Assembly (NCBI RefSeq): GCF_000699445.3 | Contig: NC_067196.1 | Coordinates: forward strand, 90,677,364 to 90,741,363 | Origin: Schistosoma haematobium | Lineage: Eukaryota; Platyhelminthes; Trematoda; Strigeidida; Schistosomatidae | Length of the DNA: 64,000 bases | Reading direction: 5' to 3' | In this document: piece after piece, positions 34,493 through 45,369 of the stretch | Layout: every line of letters begins with the position of its first letter | Position numbering within the stretch: position 1 is the stretch's first letter | The notes under the pieces: model-generated | Databases searched by the model: none | What the model was told of the DNA's origin: nothing | What the model saw: the letters and a program-made list of their open reading frames with translations, nothing else | Made by a program: the position numbers and the translations under genes

Positions 34493-34820
34493 TTCTTACT
34501 TGCTTACACCTGTTACTGCTCATAGGGAAGCCTAAGCTGCTCACCAGCATTCTCCATTCAACTTGTTCCTGAGAAATACTTTCCTGTTCCTTCCAATTGC
34601 TATTCATCCTTTTCCAATTTCCGACGCAGTGTATTCTTTGGCCTTCCTCTTTTTCGTTTCCGTTCACGATTCCAAGTTAGCGCTTGCCTCGTGATGCTGT
34701 TTCGTGATTTCTGTAATGTATGTCTTATCCATTAACATGATCTTTTCCTAATTTCCTACTCAGCTCAAAGCTGGTTTGTTCTCTCCCACAGAAGGCTGTT
34801 TCTGATGGTATCCATTGGTC
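34493..34820 (-). mobile_element. SR2-like LINE 3-prime end
   Basis: Minus copy beginning TTACTTGCTTACACCTGTTAC and extending to CCCACAGAAGGCTGTTTCTG. Frames are broken. It is tail to tail with the preceding SR2. Confidence 0.65.
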
Positions 34821-35034
34821 TCTTCAGAAATGCATATCCACGCACCCACTTGAGAATAAACCTAGGACCTAGTGTGATTTTGCCTTTAGATGATATGTTT
34901 CCGTTCTGATTCTCACTGCTTCCTATATAACCTTTCCAAAATGTTGGACCTTAAAAGAATAAGTGTTGAGGTGAATGTCGTTCTGTCGGGTCACCACGTT
35001 AGGCAAATTAAACACCACATTAGTGTGATAGCTA

Positions 35035-35064
35035 CATGGTTACTTACCTACCTACCTACCTACC

Positions 35065-35097
<33 letters not shown>
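35035..35097. repeat. (CTAC)n(CTTA)n tail microsatellite
   Basis: Six CTAC-type units followed by about eight CTTA units, joined to the SR2 3-prime end. It is the expanded tail of that insertion. Confidence 0.85.
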
Positions 35098-35728
35098 CCG
35101 CCTGTTACTCCCAATGGAGCATAGGCCGCTGACCAGCATTCTCCAACACACTCTGTCCTGGGCCTTCTTTTCTAGTTCCATCAAATTCTTGTTCATTTTT
35201 CTCATGTCTATCTCCATTTCCCGGCGTAATATGTTCTTTGATCTTCCTCTTGTTCCCCTTTGTTCTTGAGGACTCCATGTTAGGGCATTTCTTGTGACTC
35301 AGTTGAGTGTTTCCGTCAATATGTGTCCTATCCACTTCCAGCACTTCTTCCTGATTTCGTTCTCCGCTGGGACCTCGTTTATTCTCTCTCATAGTAGGTT
35401 GTCGTTCATAGTGTTTGGCCAAGGGGTGCGAAGTATTTTGTGTAGACAACTGTTAATAAACACTTCTATCTTCTGGATCATGGATTTCGTAGTTCTCCAA
35501 GTTTCCACTCCATACAGTAGAACTGTCTTGATATTTGTATTGAAAATCCTGACCTTGGTGTTGGTTGACAGTTGCTTTGAGTTCCAGATGTTCCTCAGTT
35601 GTAAATATACTGCTCTTGTTTTGCCGATCCGCGCCTTCACATCTGCATCAAATCCACCCTGTTCATCAATGATGCTGTCCAAATATGTAAAGGTTTTTTC
35701 ATCTTCCAAATCTTCTCCAGGTGGAATT
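35098..35728 (-). mobile_element. SR2-like RTE LINE with target-site duplication
   Basis: The minus frame 35389-35709 reads [20 protein letters not shown] and [20 protein letters not shown]; a second open frame, 35105-35449, overlaps it. Flanks GATAGCTACATGGT (35027-35040) and GATAGTTACACGGT (35729-35742) form a 14-bp duplication with two differences. It is close to the 33.8-kb copy in sequence. Confidence 0.75.
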
Positions 35729-36019
35729 GATAGTTACACGGTAGTAGGATATAATCATTTATTTCATAGAATCGGGATTTTTGTAACGTAATCACATTGG
35801 AATTTCAATAGATCCTTAAAAATAGAAGAGATCGAATACACTTTTTCGTCTATTCCTTTCACCTTATCTTCACATTAAACTAAGATGATCTCTAATGATA
35901 ACTCGTTTTGTTTTGAAATAAATGCTATCAGTTATTCGTAATATTAATATCCCCTTAATATGAACGTTTGACTTAATTAATTAAGCACCATATGCTTGAC
36001 TTTCTATAATAAATGTTGA

Positions 36020-36330
36020 TGATAAGCAAAAATGAATAGTGGCTAAAAGTGGAATCCAGTTTGACACGTGTTTCGTCCTATTTTGGGCTCGTCAACTGGA
36101 TACACCTGCATCTCACAGTTGATGTTCACTCTTGGATGCATGTACATCAAGGTGACGAGTCCGAAATGGGACGAAACATGTGTCAGACCGGATTTCGCTG
36201 CTAGTCATTATCCATCTTTGCTTAAAAAGCTTGTGACTTAAGGTTGTATCGAGGCAATCCACACAGGATGCACATATGCCTATAAGAGACTGATCAATTA
36301 CAGTCCTAAATAACAATGAAAAGATTCAAG
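36020..36330. mobile_element. Sm-alpha-type inverted pair
   Basis: A minus hammerhead half (36020-36115) faces a plus hammerhead half with 3-prime tail (36126-36330). Box 1 is TTGACGA in the minus unit and GTGACGA in the plus unit; both keep GAAA and GTC. Confidence 0.65.
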
Positions 36331-36389
36331 TGAATCAACACCAAGTGAACTGTTGATGATAGTCGTTTTTCCTTTGCTAAATGGTTGAG

Positions 36390-36510
36390 CTAAGAATGTT
36401 TCCGATTACTGCTTATACTCTTACTACCTCTATCACTACGGGATTTGAGTCGATAACTGCATGTGTGTGATAATGTGGTATGGCTACTCGAACTGATGTA
36501 CATACGTACG
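36390..36510 (+). mobile_element. RTE-A LINE 3-prime UTR fragment
   Basis: GATTACTGCTTATACTCTTA, ACTACCTCTATCAC and TAATGTGGTATGGC match 4970-5060. Confidence 0.6.
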
Positions 36511-36860
36511 TATGAGCCATCATTTCTAGTTCCATCCAACTTTTGTTCATTTTTCTCATGTCTGTCTCCATTTCCCGGCGTAATGTGTTCTTTAGTCTTT
36601 CTCTTCTCCTTTGGCCCTGAAGATTCCATGTGAGGAATGACCATGTGATACAGTTGGGTGCTTTCCTCAATGTGTATCCTATCCACTTCCAGCGCTCCTT
36701 CCTCATTTCTTCCTCCGCTGGGATCCGGTTTGTTCTCTCTCACAGTTGATTGTTGCTAACGGATCCGAAGTATTTTGTGTAGACAATTGTTAATAAACAC
36801 TTGTATCATCTGGATGATGGTTGTGGTAGTTCTCCAAGTTTCTACCTCATAATTCAATAA
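36511..36860 (-). mobile_element. SR2-like LINE fragment
   Basis: Minus frame: [19 protein letters not shown] and LRREMETDMRKMNKSWMELE; upstream KYFGS-type residues and GGTAGAAACTTGGAGAACTA. The extreme 3-prime end is replaced by the RTE-A tail. Confidence 0.65.
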
Positions 36861-37280
36861 AACGGAATGATATGACTCAACATCTAAAAGAAGATAGGGA
36901 CTAAGTACATTTGCTCCGTTTTTGATCGTGATTATTACAACTAAAGTTATTTAAATCAGTTATCATGTTTATGTGTTTGTCTACTATTCTTGTATTCTAA
37001 TAGGATATAGCAAAGCAACAATTTTATATTCCAATGAACAATCTTTTCATGAAAAGACTGAATCTTTCGCATAATGACAGTTAAAAAAAAAGACAAGTCG
37101 GCAGTTTTAATTTTAGGGGTTTTTAATGCAACCATAGAATGTTAAATTAGTTTAATTGAAATTCATATAGGTATGTAACACTCATTTACTTGTAAAAGTT
37201 TAACAGTCGCTACATCAATCGTTTACTCATTATTACCTGTTACCACTGTGTATGAGTCCATCGATTAAAGCCATAAAATA
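36861..37280. other. Spacer, nothing recognised
   Basis: AT-rich, no supported feature. Confidence 0.35.
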
Positions 37281-37284
37281 GCGA

Positions 37285-37376
37285 TCCCGACCGTTGTTGC
37301 TATCTTGACGTGGTGGTCGGGCTTGTCCATCGTGATGAAGCAACCGAGCTATACTGGCTGGAACAACTGTTCCTCA
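37285..37376 (-). repeat. Copy of the repeat at 29340-29455, inverted
   Basis: GATCCCGACCGTTGTTGC, GACGTGGTGGTCGGGCTTG and GAACAACTGTTCCTCAAGG are the reverse complement of the block left of the Mutator-like element. Confidence 0.55.
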
Positions 37377-37377
37377 A

Positions 37378-38578
37378 GGTTTTGGTGGAGTTTTGTTCTC
37401 TGAGCTGGATGGTTTGGTCGTGGAGCTTTCATCGTCCTTCTGAAAGACATCATCAGCACAAACTTCAAATAGAAGTGAAGCGTTTGACTTTCTCCATATG
37501 TGTTTCAAAGCTTGTTCTGTGCACCTTGATGTTGATTGGTTCTTATTGACCTTAAATTCGTCATTGTTTACTTCTTTGTTTTGGTTGTGTCTCCCGTTGT
37601 TTTGATTTTTGTTCTTATGTTTGTGCATGGTTTGTGCATGATTTCAATATGTTTGTTGATTGCTGATTGACCTGAGTGTCAGGCTTCTAAAAATTCTCTG
37701 GTGTTTTTAGAGTTTCCTCTGCCTAAGATTTATACATTTTTCCAAGCGAATGATTGTCCGTAGTTATCCACGTGTATTGATATAAGTGACGAAATATCAT
37801 GGCGTTTGACCGCTAATTGATGTTCATGTAGGCGAAGGTGGAGGGGCGTCCGCTTTGTCCGATGTACTGTTCTATTGTGAACTTGATGTCATTGAAAACG
37901 TTGTTGATCAGCTTGTAAGTGTTTTCCAGTTCATTATTTTTGACGATGACCAAGGTGTCGTCTACATAGCAAATTCAAATTTTTGGCTTGATCACTGGTA
38001 ATATAGTGGCTTCTAGTCTTCGCATCACTGCCTCTGCGATCATTCCTGATATTGGTGATCCCACTGGTGTCCCTCTCGTCTGTTCGTAGATTTTGTTGTT
38101 GAATTGAAAATATATTGTTAGGCATAAATCGATGAGTTCTAGTAGACTTTGAATTTCACGCCTCGTGTACTTAGTGAGATTTGTGTTGTTGTTGAGCAGC
38201 AGGGATATAGTTTCTTTTGCTAACTGTGGTTCAATTGAGGTTAACAGTGCTGTTACGTCGAAGGATATCATGAGTTCGTCGTTGTTGATTTGAATATCCC
38301 TAATTTGAACCAAGAATTGTGTTGGGGATTTGATGGAGTATTTGGCTGAATCTACTAGATGTCTCAGTATTCGTGAAATTTCTTTTGACAAATTGTATGT
38401 TGGCGTTCCGGGGAGTGCTACTATTGGACGCAGTGGAATGTTTGGTTTGTGTATTTTGGGTCTACCGTAGAATCGAGGGAGTACTGGTCCACTGGATTTC
38501 ATTCTCCATTGGTCTTGTTTTGTTATTTCTCCTGCTTTGACTAGCTTGTTTAAGGTCTTTGAGATTTGGTGTGGGCAA
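37378..38578 (-). pseudogene. Penelope-like element: RT and GIY-YIG with internal deletion
   Basis: The minus RT frame (37975-38578) reads GRPKIHKPNIPLRPIVAL, ELMISFDVTALLTSIEPQLA and TRGTPVGSPISGMIAEAVMR; after one TGA (expected Trp codon) it gives ICYVDDTLVIVKNNELENTY, the catalytic box. It then runs almost directly into the GIY-YIG endonuclease motif YIGQSGRP (about 37870), continuing after a frameshift as HLRLHEHQLAVKRHD. Thumb and linker are therefore deleted. The 3-prime end (37378-37470) is the terminal repeat with hammerhead-like boxes CTGATGA and GATGAAAGC. It ends head to head with the LINE at 38575. Confidence 0.7.
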
Positions 38579-39289
38579 CCGGGAAGTGATAACCGCCCTC
38601 ATACCTCTAACAGCACTCAAGATCACTGTATTCATAATCAACCTCCGTCTTCACTTTCTATTATTCCTCCTACATCGACTTTCACCTCTAAACTCCCTTT
38701 TTTGGCTTCCTCCTCAAATGTCGCCACAGCCAACGATTCTAGTGCTCAAAGCACTGTCCCAGGTCTACTGAAACCTCGCTCCAAACTACACATTAGAGCC
38801 TTCAACGTACGCACCCTATGTCAAATCGGTCAACAGACTTCCTTGGCTAGAACCCTAGAATCGCGTACCATTGATGTATGCTGTGTCTCTGAAACACGCA
38901 CACAGGATTCCAGTGTGGTCATTCACTTGACCTCACCTCGGCAAAACGGAGAGCCAACGAGATACACCGTACGTGTATCTGGTGAGGCGATGGCTAGCTT
39001 CCGTGGACTGGCAGGAGTAGGGATAGCACTAAGCATGAGGGCGGAACAAGCACTGTTAGAGTGGATCCCCGTTAACAGTCGTTAATATGCTGTTCGGCTA
39101 AACGGCTCCGTAAGAACTCGGAAGGATAGGGACACACGTCGTTGCCTTTTTATGGTTTCTGCCTACGCTCCCACCGACTGCAGCTCCGATGAAGTGAAAA
39201 ATGAATTTTACAGAAAGCTTTCTGAACTTTTTCAGAAAACTAAACGTTCAGACATAGTACTCGTAGCAGGTGACTTTAATGCCTAGATA
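38575..39289 (+). mobile_element. RTE-A LINE segment 1: APE-type endonuclease, N-terminal part
   Basis: The frame reads LKPRSKLHIRAFNVRTLCQI, then ESRTIDVCCVSETRTQDS (NVRTLCQ and SETR motifs of APE endonucleases), and after a stop at 39085 continues FMVSAYAPTD, FYRKLSELFQKTK and VLVAGDFNA. It is interrupted inside the GDFNA-Q-GR motif by a SINE-L. Confidence 0.7.
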
Positions 39290-39757
39290 TTTATTATTTA
39301 TTTATTTTAACACATAGATATTGGTACAACGAGGCACCAAATACATATGCGCCACACAAATCTCATTTGATATGTGTGAGGGCTGTGACACTGCCCGGGT
39401 GCCCAAACCGAAGCAGGTGGTTTTCTTAGGGGACCACTCCCCGAGCCTTCGAACTGAAGGTCTGATCCACCAAACAGTGTAGCAACGTGAGGAGATGCCG
39501 TTCCATGGAAGCCGGTGACCAACAATTGGTTCAGACGCCATTTGTTCCCGCAGGATACTGGAGCCCATGTGCACCATTGGTTTGGGATCCGGTTAAAGCG
39601 CCGGACGTTCGCTTTTCGTCCTCTCATTTTCGTAAACCACAACCCCGCCACGAGAAGGCAGTGAGTAGGACTTCCCTGGCAGAGGCTATGTACGCGTGGC
39701 CATGTGAGAGCATTTCGAGAAGGAGAGCGGACTCTCTTCACTCTCGGACGTACCAGA
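39290..39757 (-). mobile_element. SINE-L copy 4 inserted in the LINE endonuclease
   Basis: Flanked by 12-bp duplications AATGCCTAGATA (39278-39289) and AATGCCCAGATA (39758-39769). Removing the insert restores the GDFNAQIG reading. The A-rich tail is at the left (TTTATTATTTATTTATTTTA). Full length by comparison with the other copies. Confidence 0.8.
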
Positions 39758-41480
39758 AATGCCCAGATAGGTAGTTTAAACTAAACAGAAAGGCATTTAG
39801 GTGGGTATTTTAATATACCGACACAACGAACAGATAATGGTGATCGTCTGCTGCAACTGTGCTCAGACAAACGTTTGTTTTTAGCAAACACAAATTTTAA
39901 GCATAAGGAGAGACATTGTCTAACATGGCAACCCCCTGCGCATAACCAACGATGGACTCAAATGGATCATATTGCCATCAGTCATCATTGGGGGGTGGGC
40001 TCGATAGAAAACTGTCGCTCATTCTGGAGTACCTGCTTGTTCTGCGACCATGCCCTATTACGGGCACGCATCTGCTTGCGCCTCACTGGACGCAAAAAAG
40101 CCTCAGTAAAAAGACCCACTAGAACTGAATTGAGTAGCGAAAAAACCAAAAGTAGGTTCTAAGAACAACTGAGGTCACAATAAGGTAGTTCTGAAAATGA
40201 GGTTGACCCAGATGTTGCTTGGAAAGCTATACAAACAGCTGTGAAAACAGCAGTGACATCTGTTAGTGATTCAAACCACAGGGTTACAAAGAACCAATGG
40301 ATTTCCTCTAGGTCTATTGCACTGATGGATTCTCGTAAACTCATCCCATCAGGCTCTGAACACGATGAAGAGCGACAACAAATCAGATCTAGATTAAGCA
40401 AAAGTCTAAGGAACGACCATGAGCAGTGGTGGGCAACGAAAGCAAAAGAGATGGAAAAGGCGGCGACCATAAGGAACACAAGACAGCTTTACAGACTAAT
40501 GAAAAAAACTGGAATTAATAAGTCAAGTGTAAGTCAGACTATTTCGGAAAAACACGACACCCTCATCTGCTCTCAGTCCAGACGTTTAGAACGATGGGCG
40601 GAACATTTCAGAGAACAGTTCAGCTGGCCTTCAGCTACTCTACAGCTACCCTCCGTTCCCAGTCAGTGTGAATGGAACATTGAAGAAGGTCCCACAACTC
40701 TAACAGAAGTCCAAAAGGCTATAGTTAATCTGAAACGAGGAAGGGCAGCTGGTCCAGATGGATTGGCTCCAGAGGTCTTTAAGGATGGTGGTCCAATTTT
40801 AGCGACTAGGTTGACTACTATTTTAGCTAAAATCTGGGAGTTAGACGTTATCCCACCTAACTGGTCACAATCACTTATCGTCCCAATATATAAGAAAGGG
40901 TCAAAATCATCCTGTGACAACCACAGAGGGATTAGTTTAACTAATATAATATCTAAAATACTAGCCTCGATAATTATCAGACGCTTAACTAAGACTCGTG
41001 AACTGCAAACACGAGAGAATCAAGCTGCCTTCAGACCTGGTCGTGGTTGCATCCACCACATAGTCACCATTCGTCAGGTTCTAGAACATAGGCATACTTA
41101 CCGGCGTCCGACAATGGTGGTCTTTCTTGACTTAAAAGCAGCATTTGACTCGGTAGACCGCGAGATTCTGTGGCAGTGTCTGTCATTGAAAGGCGTACCT
41201 CAGAAGTACATAAGTCTTGTGAAGGCTCTTTACTCGAACACTACCAGTCGAGTCAGAGCTTATGGCGAACTGTCATCTGCTTTTGCAACCTCGAGTGGTG
41301 TACGTCAAGGGTGTCCACTTTCTCCATTTTTGTTTAACTTCATCATAGACTTATTGATAGAAATAACATTCTCGTCGACTGGATTCTCGGGTATTGACCT
41401 CCTTCCAGGAGGTCCAATTATCGACTTAGAATACGCGGATGACATAGTCCTGTTTGGTGAAGACGCTGATAAAATGTATA
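39758..41480 (+). mobile_element. RTE-A LINE segment 2: endonuclease end and reverse transcriptase
   Basis: After the SINE: NGDRLLQLCSDKRLFLANTN, HCLTWQPPAHNQRWTQMDHI (end of the endonuclease). The open RT frame 40241-41515 reads KRGRAAGPDGLAPEVFKDGG, LIVPIYKKGSKSSCDNHRGI, QAAFRPGRGCIHHIVTIRQV, VFLDLKAAFDSVDREILWQC, SGVRQGCPLSPFLFNFIIDL and LEYADDIVLFGEDADKM (catalytic YADD near 41430). The frame is cut at DADKM by an LTR-like insertion. Fingers and palm are intact. Confidence 0.75.
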
Positions 41481-41962
41481 GTGACTCACGTGCAATTGGG
41501 TTTATTCTCATTTAACTCAGTTAAGGTCTTTTGCTAACTCATTTAGCGGAGAAAGTTATCCGCACTATAACAATTTATTGAACCCTTATTATTTTGTGCT
41601 TGTGTGAAATACGTATGCATTTATTCACTCTGCTAGTCTCACTACTAACCGCTTATTTGATTCGATTACTCATTCATTTCACATGGTATATATATGTCCA
41701 TGTTATTCATACTAACTCACTCACACACTCTCGTCTCGCTCTTGCTATGGCTCCCGCTCGCTTGCTTGCCTTTCGGCACAACTCTTCTATGCTTGTTTAA
41801 CGCATCTGTACAGTTGGATATATGTGTGTGGTCTCGCAATAAACGTAATCAACACTTCGTATTTGCCTTCTGATTAATATACCGTTGGGACGTTATATAG
41901 AACGGTTATCAAGACGAGCTGAATACGAAGTTTAAGGGTCATATCCAATACCGACCACCACA
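41475..41962 (+). mobile_element. Solo LTR inserted in the LINE reverse transcriptase
   Basis: About 485 bp, from TGTATAGTGACTCACGTG to CCGACCACCACA, with TATATATATG near 41690 and AATAAACG near 41839. Homologous to 5391-5826. The LINE frame resumes at AATGCAGTCTTTTGG. I could not define an exact target-site duplication. Confidence 0.6.
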
Positions 41963-42985
41963 AATGCAGTCTTTTGGTTGCACTGAGCAACAATGCCAGG
42001 ATGTTTACAATGTGTTTCTCCCACTCTAAATGCAAGTTGTTGCTTCAGGACCGGCCTGCGTCAACACCTGAACTATAGATAGGAAGTGAAGTAGTCGAAC
42101 GTGTCGACAACTTCACTTATCTTGAAAGTCTGGTCAACCCTAATGCGTTGGTGTTTGACGAAATCTCTACACAGATTCAAAAAGCTCATTTCGCTTTTGC
42201 CAACGTACGTCACCTATGGCGAAGGTGAGATATCCATCTGTCAATAAAGAGACAAGTAAACTCCATAGCAGTTCGTTTTGTTCTACTTTGTGGCTGTAAA
42301 ACATGGCCATTAAGAGTAGAAGATACTCGTAAGCTACTAGTATTTGACCACAAATGCCTCAGAAATATTGCTGGCATCTGCTGGGATCACCGGGTAAGTA
42401 GTAGTGAGTTTAGATGCAGGGTATTAGGGAATGATGATGGTAAATCAGTCTATAAGGTTGTGAATCTTCATCGACCGAGATGGTTGGGCCACGTGTTACG
42501 TATGCCCGAACACCGATTACCACGATGTGCAATGCTAACCGGTGCTGGAGATGGTTAAACGAAGGTTAGGGGGGCGGCCAAACCAATTCGTGGCATCAGT
42601 GGTTGAAGTCACTAACTTCTAGTCTGAGCCATGTTGGTAGATACTCCTAGATTACTTGGTTGGGGTCCGCGTGATTATCGTAACCAATAGTTTGGGGACT
42701 GTGGTTGACATGGTTCAGAATCGATCACAATGGCGTAGGTGTATACACTCTATGTATTCCCTTAAACTAAGAGATTAAAATTGCTTCATATCTTTCTTTC
42801 TACGAACTAATTCTTTCTTCGTGTACTATATCCTTATTGCAATCTTTCTTTTATATATTACCACCTCTGAATTAACTACTTTTATGAATCCAGTGTCCAT
42901 CTTGTTGTGCTGATGCGGTATGGCAACCTGGACCGATGCACATATGTGTCTGGTCCTACGTTGTAGCTGACTGTCTGAGTGACTG
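41963..42985 (+). mobile_element. RTE-A LINE segment 3: RT C-terminus, 3-prime UTR and GACTG tail
   Basis: Frames read VDNFTYLESLVNPNALVFDE, ISTQIQKAHFAFANVRHLWR, CKTWPLRVEDTRKLLVFDHK, RPRWLGHVLRMPEHRLPRC, then broken QNRSQWRRCIHSMYSLKLRD. The 3-prime UTR (TGCGGTATGGCAACC, CGATGCACATATGTGTCTGG) ends with GACTG repeats at about 42985. With segments 1 and 2 the LINE spans 4.4 kb. Confidence 0.7.
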
Positions 42986-43129
42986 ATAATATGGCGTTAG
43001 TCGAGATTATCAACAGTAAGCAACTAAGATGTCTGAAACATGCTATTCACCTCTGTCCGTCATTGATAGTAATGGTAGGAAAATGCAGGTTTCCGAAATC
43101 AACACACGATGATATCGTTTTATGTTGAC

Positions 43130-43295
43130 TCACTTGTCTAAAAGTTAAATACTCTCCCTGATACGTGAAGATGCTGGATTCGATCTCCAATTGGATCGTG
43201 GATACACACAGCTGAGTTCCCATAATTAGAAGGAATACCTGTCCAATGGTTGCTCATTTTCATTCATCGTTTGACCAAGGTTAGTTAATGATGTA
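43130..43295 (+). mobile_element. SINE-H-like copy, strongly diverged
   Basis: GGATTCGATCTCC (B-box-like), GATCGTGGATACACACAGCTGAG, CCATAATTAGAAGG and GTCCAATGGTTGC align loosely with the hammerhead segment. Box 2 is lost. Confidence 0.4.
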
Positions 43296-43679
43296 GACTA
43301 CCAAAATCAATAATCTTCACAAAATTTTTACATCATATTATCGATTCATGTAGTTATTAACAATAATAGCAAAGTATAAAATCGAAAACTTTGGTTGATA
43401 TCATCTCTAGATCGATTATCATTTCTCTAGGCTTTAGATATCGTACTATTCATTCACTCATTTTATTTATTTCTTTTATCGATTTTTCCTTTTCGTTTTC
43501 CATAACTTTCATTGAAGTCTTGTGAAACGTTTCTCTTTGTTTCTATATTTCCGTTCAGTTTCTTTCCCGTTATTATAAACTACAACAGTTGAGGTCACTA
43601 AGTGTTTTTGTCGTTTCGAGATGTTTATTTATGTTTATTTAATAACTTTAGTGATGAGCTTCAATTGATCTCCGTTTTG
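43296..43679. other. Spacer, nothing recognised
   Basis: No supported feature. Confidence 0.35.
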
Positions 43680-43691
43680 TGAGATTTTGAT

Positions 43692-43819
43692 TTTCTGGTT
43701 AGCGTTATTTAGCAAGTTAGTCTTCTATGGAAAGGGGTTCGCTAACCCCATGTCCAACCCTCTTTCGTTATCCGGGCTTGAGACGGGCAGAAGCCTTACA
43801 CGGGCTCCAGGAGGAGTTA
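43692..43819 (-). mobile_element. Stand-alone SR2-leader element
   Basis: A 128-bp module flanked by the perfect 12-bp duplication TGAGATTTTGAT (43680-43691 and 43820-43831). On the minus strand it starts with the ACTCCTCCTGGAGCCCG region and ends CGCTAACCAGAAA. No other SR2 sequence is attached. Confidence 0.7.
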
Positions 43820-43831
43820 TGAGATTTTGAT

Positions 43832-44280
43832 AGTTTCCCTAAACTTTCATACAGTAAATAGAGATTGTGATATCAAAATAGACGACTGTAAATAGTCTTT
43901 GGTTTATGTTGAATTTATCTATTTTCTAAATTGACCGTAGTTTTATGTCGTAGACGGCTTTGCATTCATGGTAATATGAAAAGGAATCTGTTATATGAAT
44001 GAAAGTACTTTTCTATTTCAAGAAGTTCACAGTCAGTAAGCTATAGTTTCGTACATTCTGGTGTTTATTGTTAGGATATACATCAGATATTAAGGTCTTT
44101 GTGTTTTCTTGTATATCAAAAACTATACAACTTACCACACTAATCATAAGCCTTATCTTCAAACTCTACAGTCTTCTAATGACCTTATGCTGGATAGGAT
44201 GATGAATATAGGTTGACTGATGAACCACATACAATTACTCGTCAAACGTCTATACGCAATGTAATCTCCATTAATTAGAC
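43832..44280. other. Spacer, nothing recognised
   Basis: No supported feature. Confidence 0.35.
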
Positions 44281-44284
44281 GTTG

Positions 44285-44400
44285 TTTGACAATTACTCAT
44301 TGAGATGGTGGAGAAGATTTGTAGCTTAGGTAAATGATTCAGAAGAACGATGAAAGCTCGAAGACCAAACCATCCAGCTCAGAGAACAAAACTTCATCAA
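44285..44400 (+). repeat. Penelope-like terminal repeat fragment
   Basis: GATTCAGAAGAACGATGAAAG, CCAAACCATCCAGCTCAGAG and AACAAAACTTCATCAAAG; plus orientation. Confidence 0.55.
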
Positions 44401-44999
44401 AGACAATTACTCATCAACATGTACCCTAAATATTGATGTGGATATTGAATTGCATTAATTACTTGCTTTACGGTCAGAAATCTTTAAGTCTTGGAAAAGA
44501 AAAACTACTAATTCTACTGATATATGAACGCTTATCGTTTTAAGCTGTTGTGACATATTTGGATAACTTATTGTAAAATTAGTTTTTCAATAAACTGGTA
44601 AAGTCATTTATAAATAAACATTGTGTTGTATTTCGTGATTCGGTTCAGTTCGATCTACGGTAAATGTTATCACGAACATTTGAAATAGTTTTGATACAAA
44701 CGGAATCTATTGACAACTCAAACGAACGGCAACGGATATACACAACTCTTCAACTATAACCCTAAACGATGAGATCCAACAAGAAGGCACCAATGCATAA
44801 GAAAACTAATATATAGCGGATAGAAATTGAAATAGTACGACATGACCATGAAACACACGATACTTAACAAACCAAAAGTAATAACAACCAATCAGAAAAT
44901 AGGTTAAAGTTCATGTGATAGTATTAATTGGAAAAACTGTGCTCTGTTTACCAATACAGTGTACAATTTGACATTTATTAGCCAAAACTACATAAGTGA

Positions 45000-45165
45000 A
45001 TAAGGCGATGGCGTTTGAAGTGGACGGTACCGGATTCTAGTCCCGGAGTGAACATCAACTCTGTGAGGCAGGTACATTCAGATGATGAGTCCCAAATAGG
45101 ATTAAACGCGCGTCAAACTGGATTCCACTGCTAGCCACTATCCATCTTTGCTTAATAAGCGATCA
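45000..45165 (+). mobile_element. Sm-alpha-type element
   Basis: CCGGATTCTAGTCCCGGAG (B-box-like), then ATTCAGATGATGAGTCCC (box 1 ATGATGA), GGATTAAACG (box 2 TAAA) and GCGTC. Both boxes are mutated. Confidence 0.6.
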
Positions 45166-45369
45166 TGTTAGCACATTGATGTGTATTTTTTTGTCATATT
45201 TTCGGTTATCCCACTAACGGTATATTCACTAATACTGTTACTGAATTCATTATGATGTCCATAGTGAACACATAAATTCTCATGTTGTCAAATCTCCAGT
45301 CACAATATTCAATAGTCACCTAGGTCACTGATATTTCTATTTTTAGACCTATTATTATTTTTATTATTT

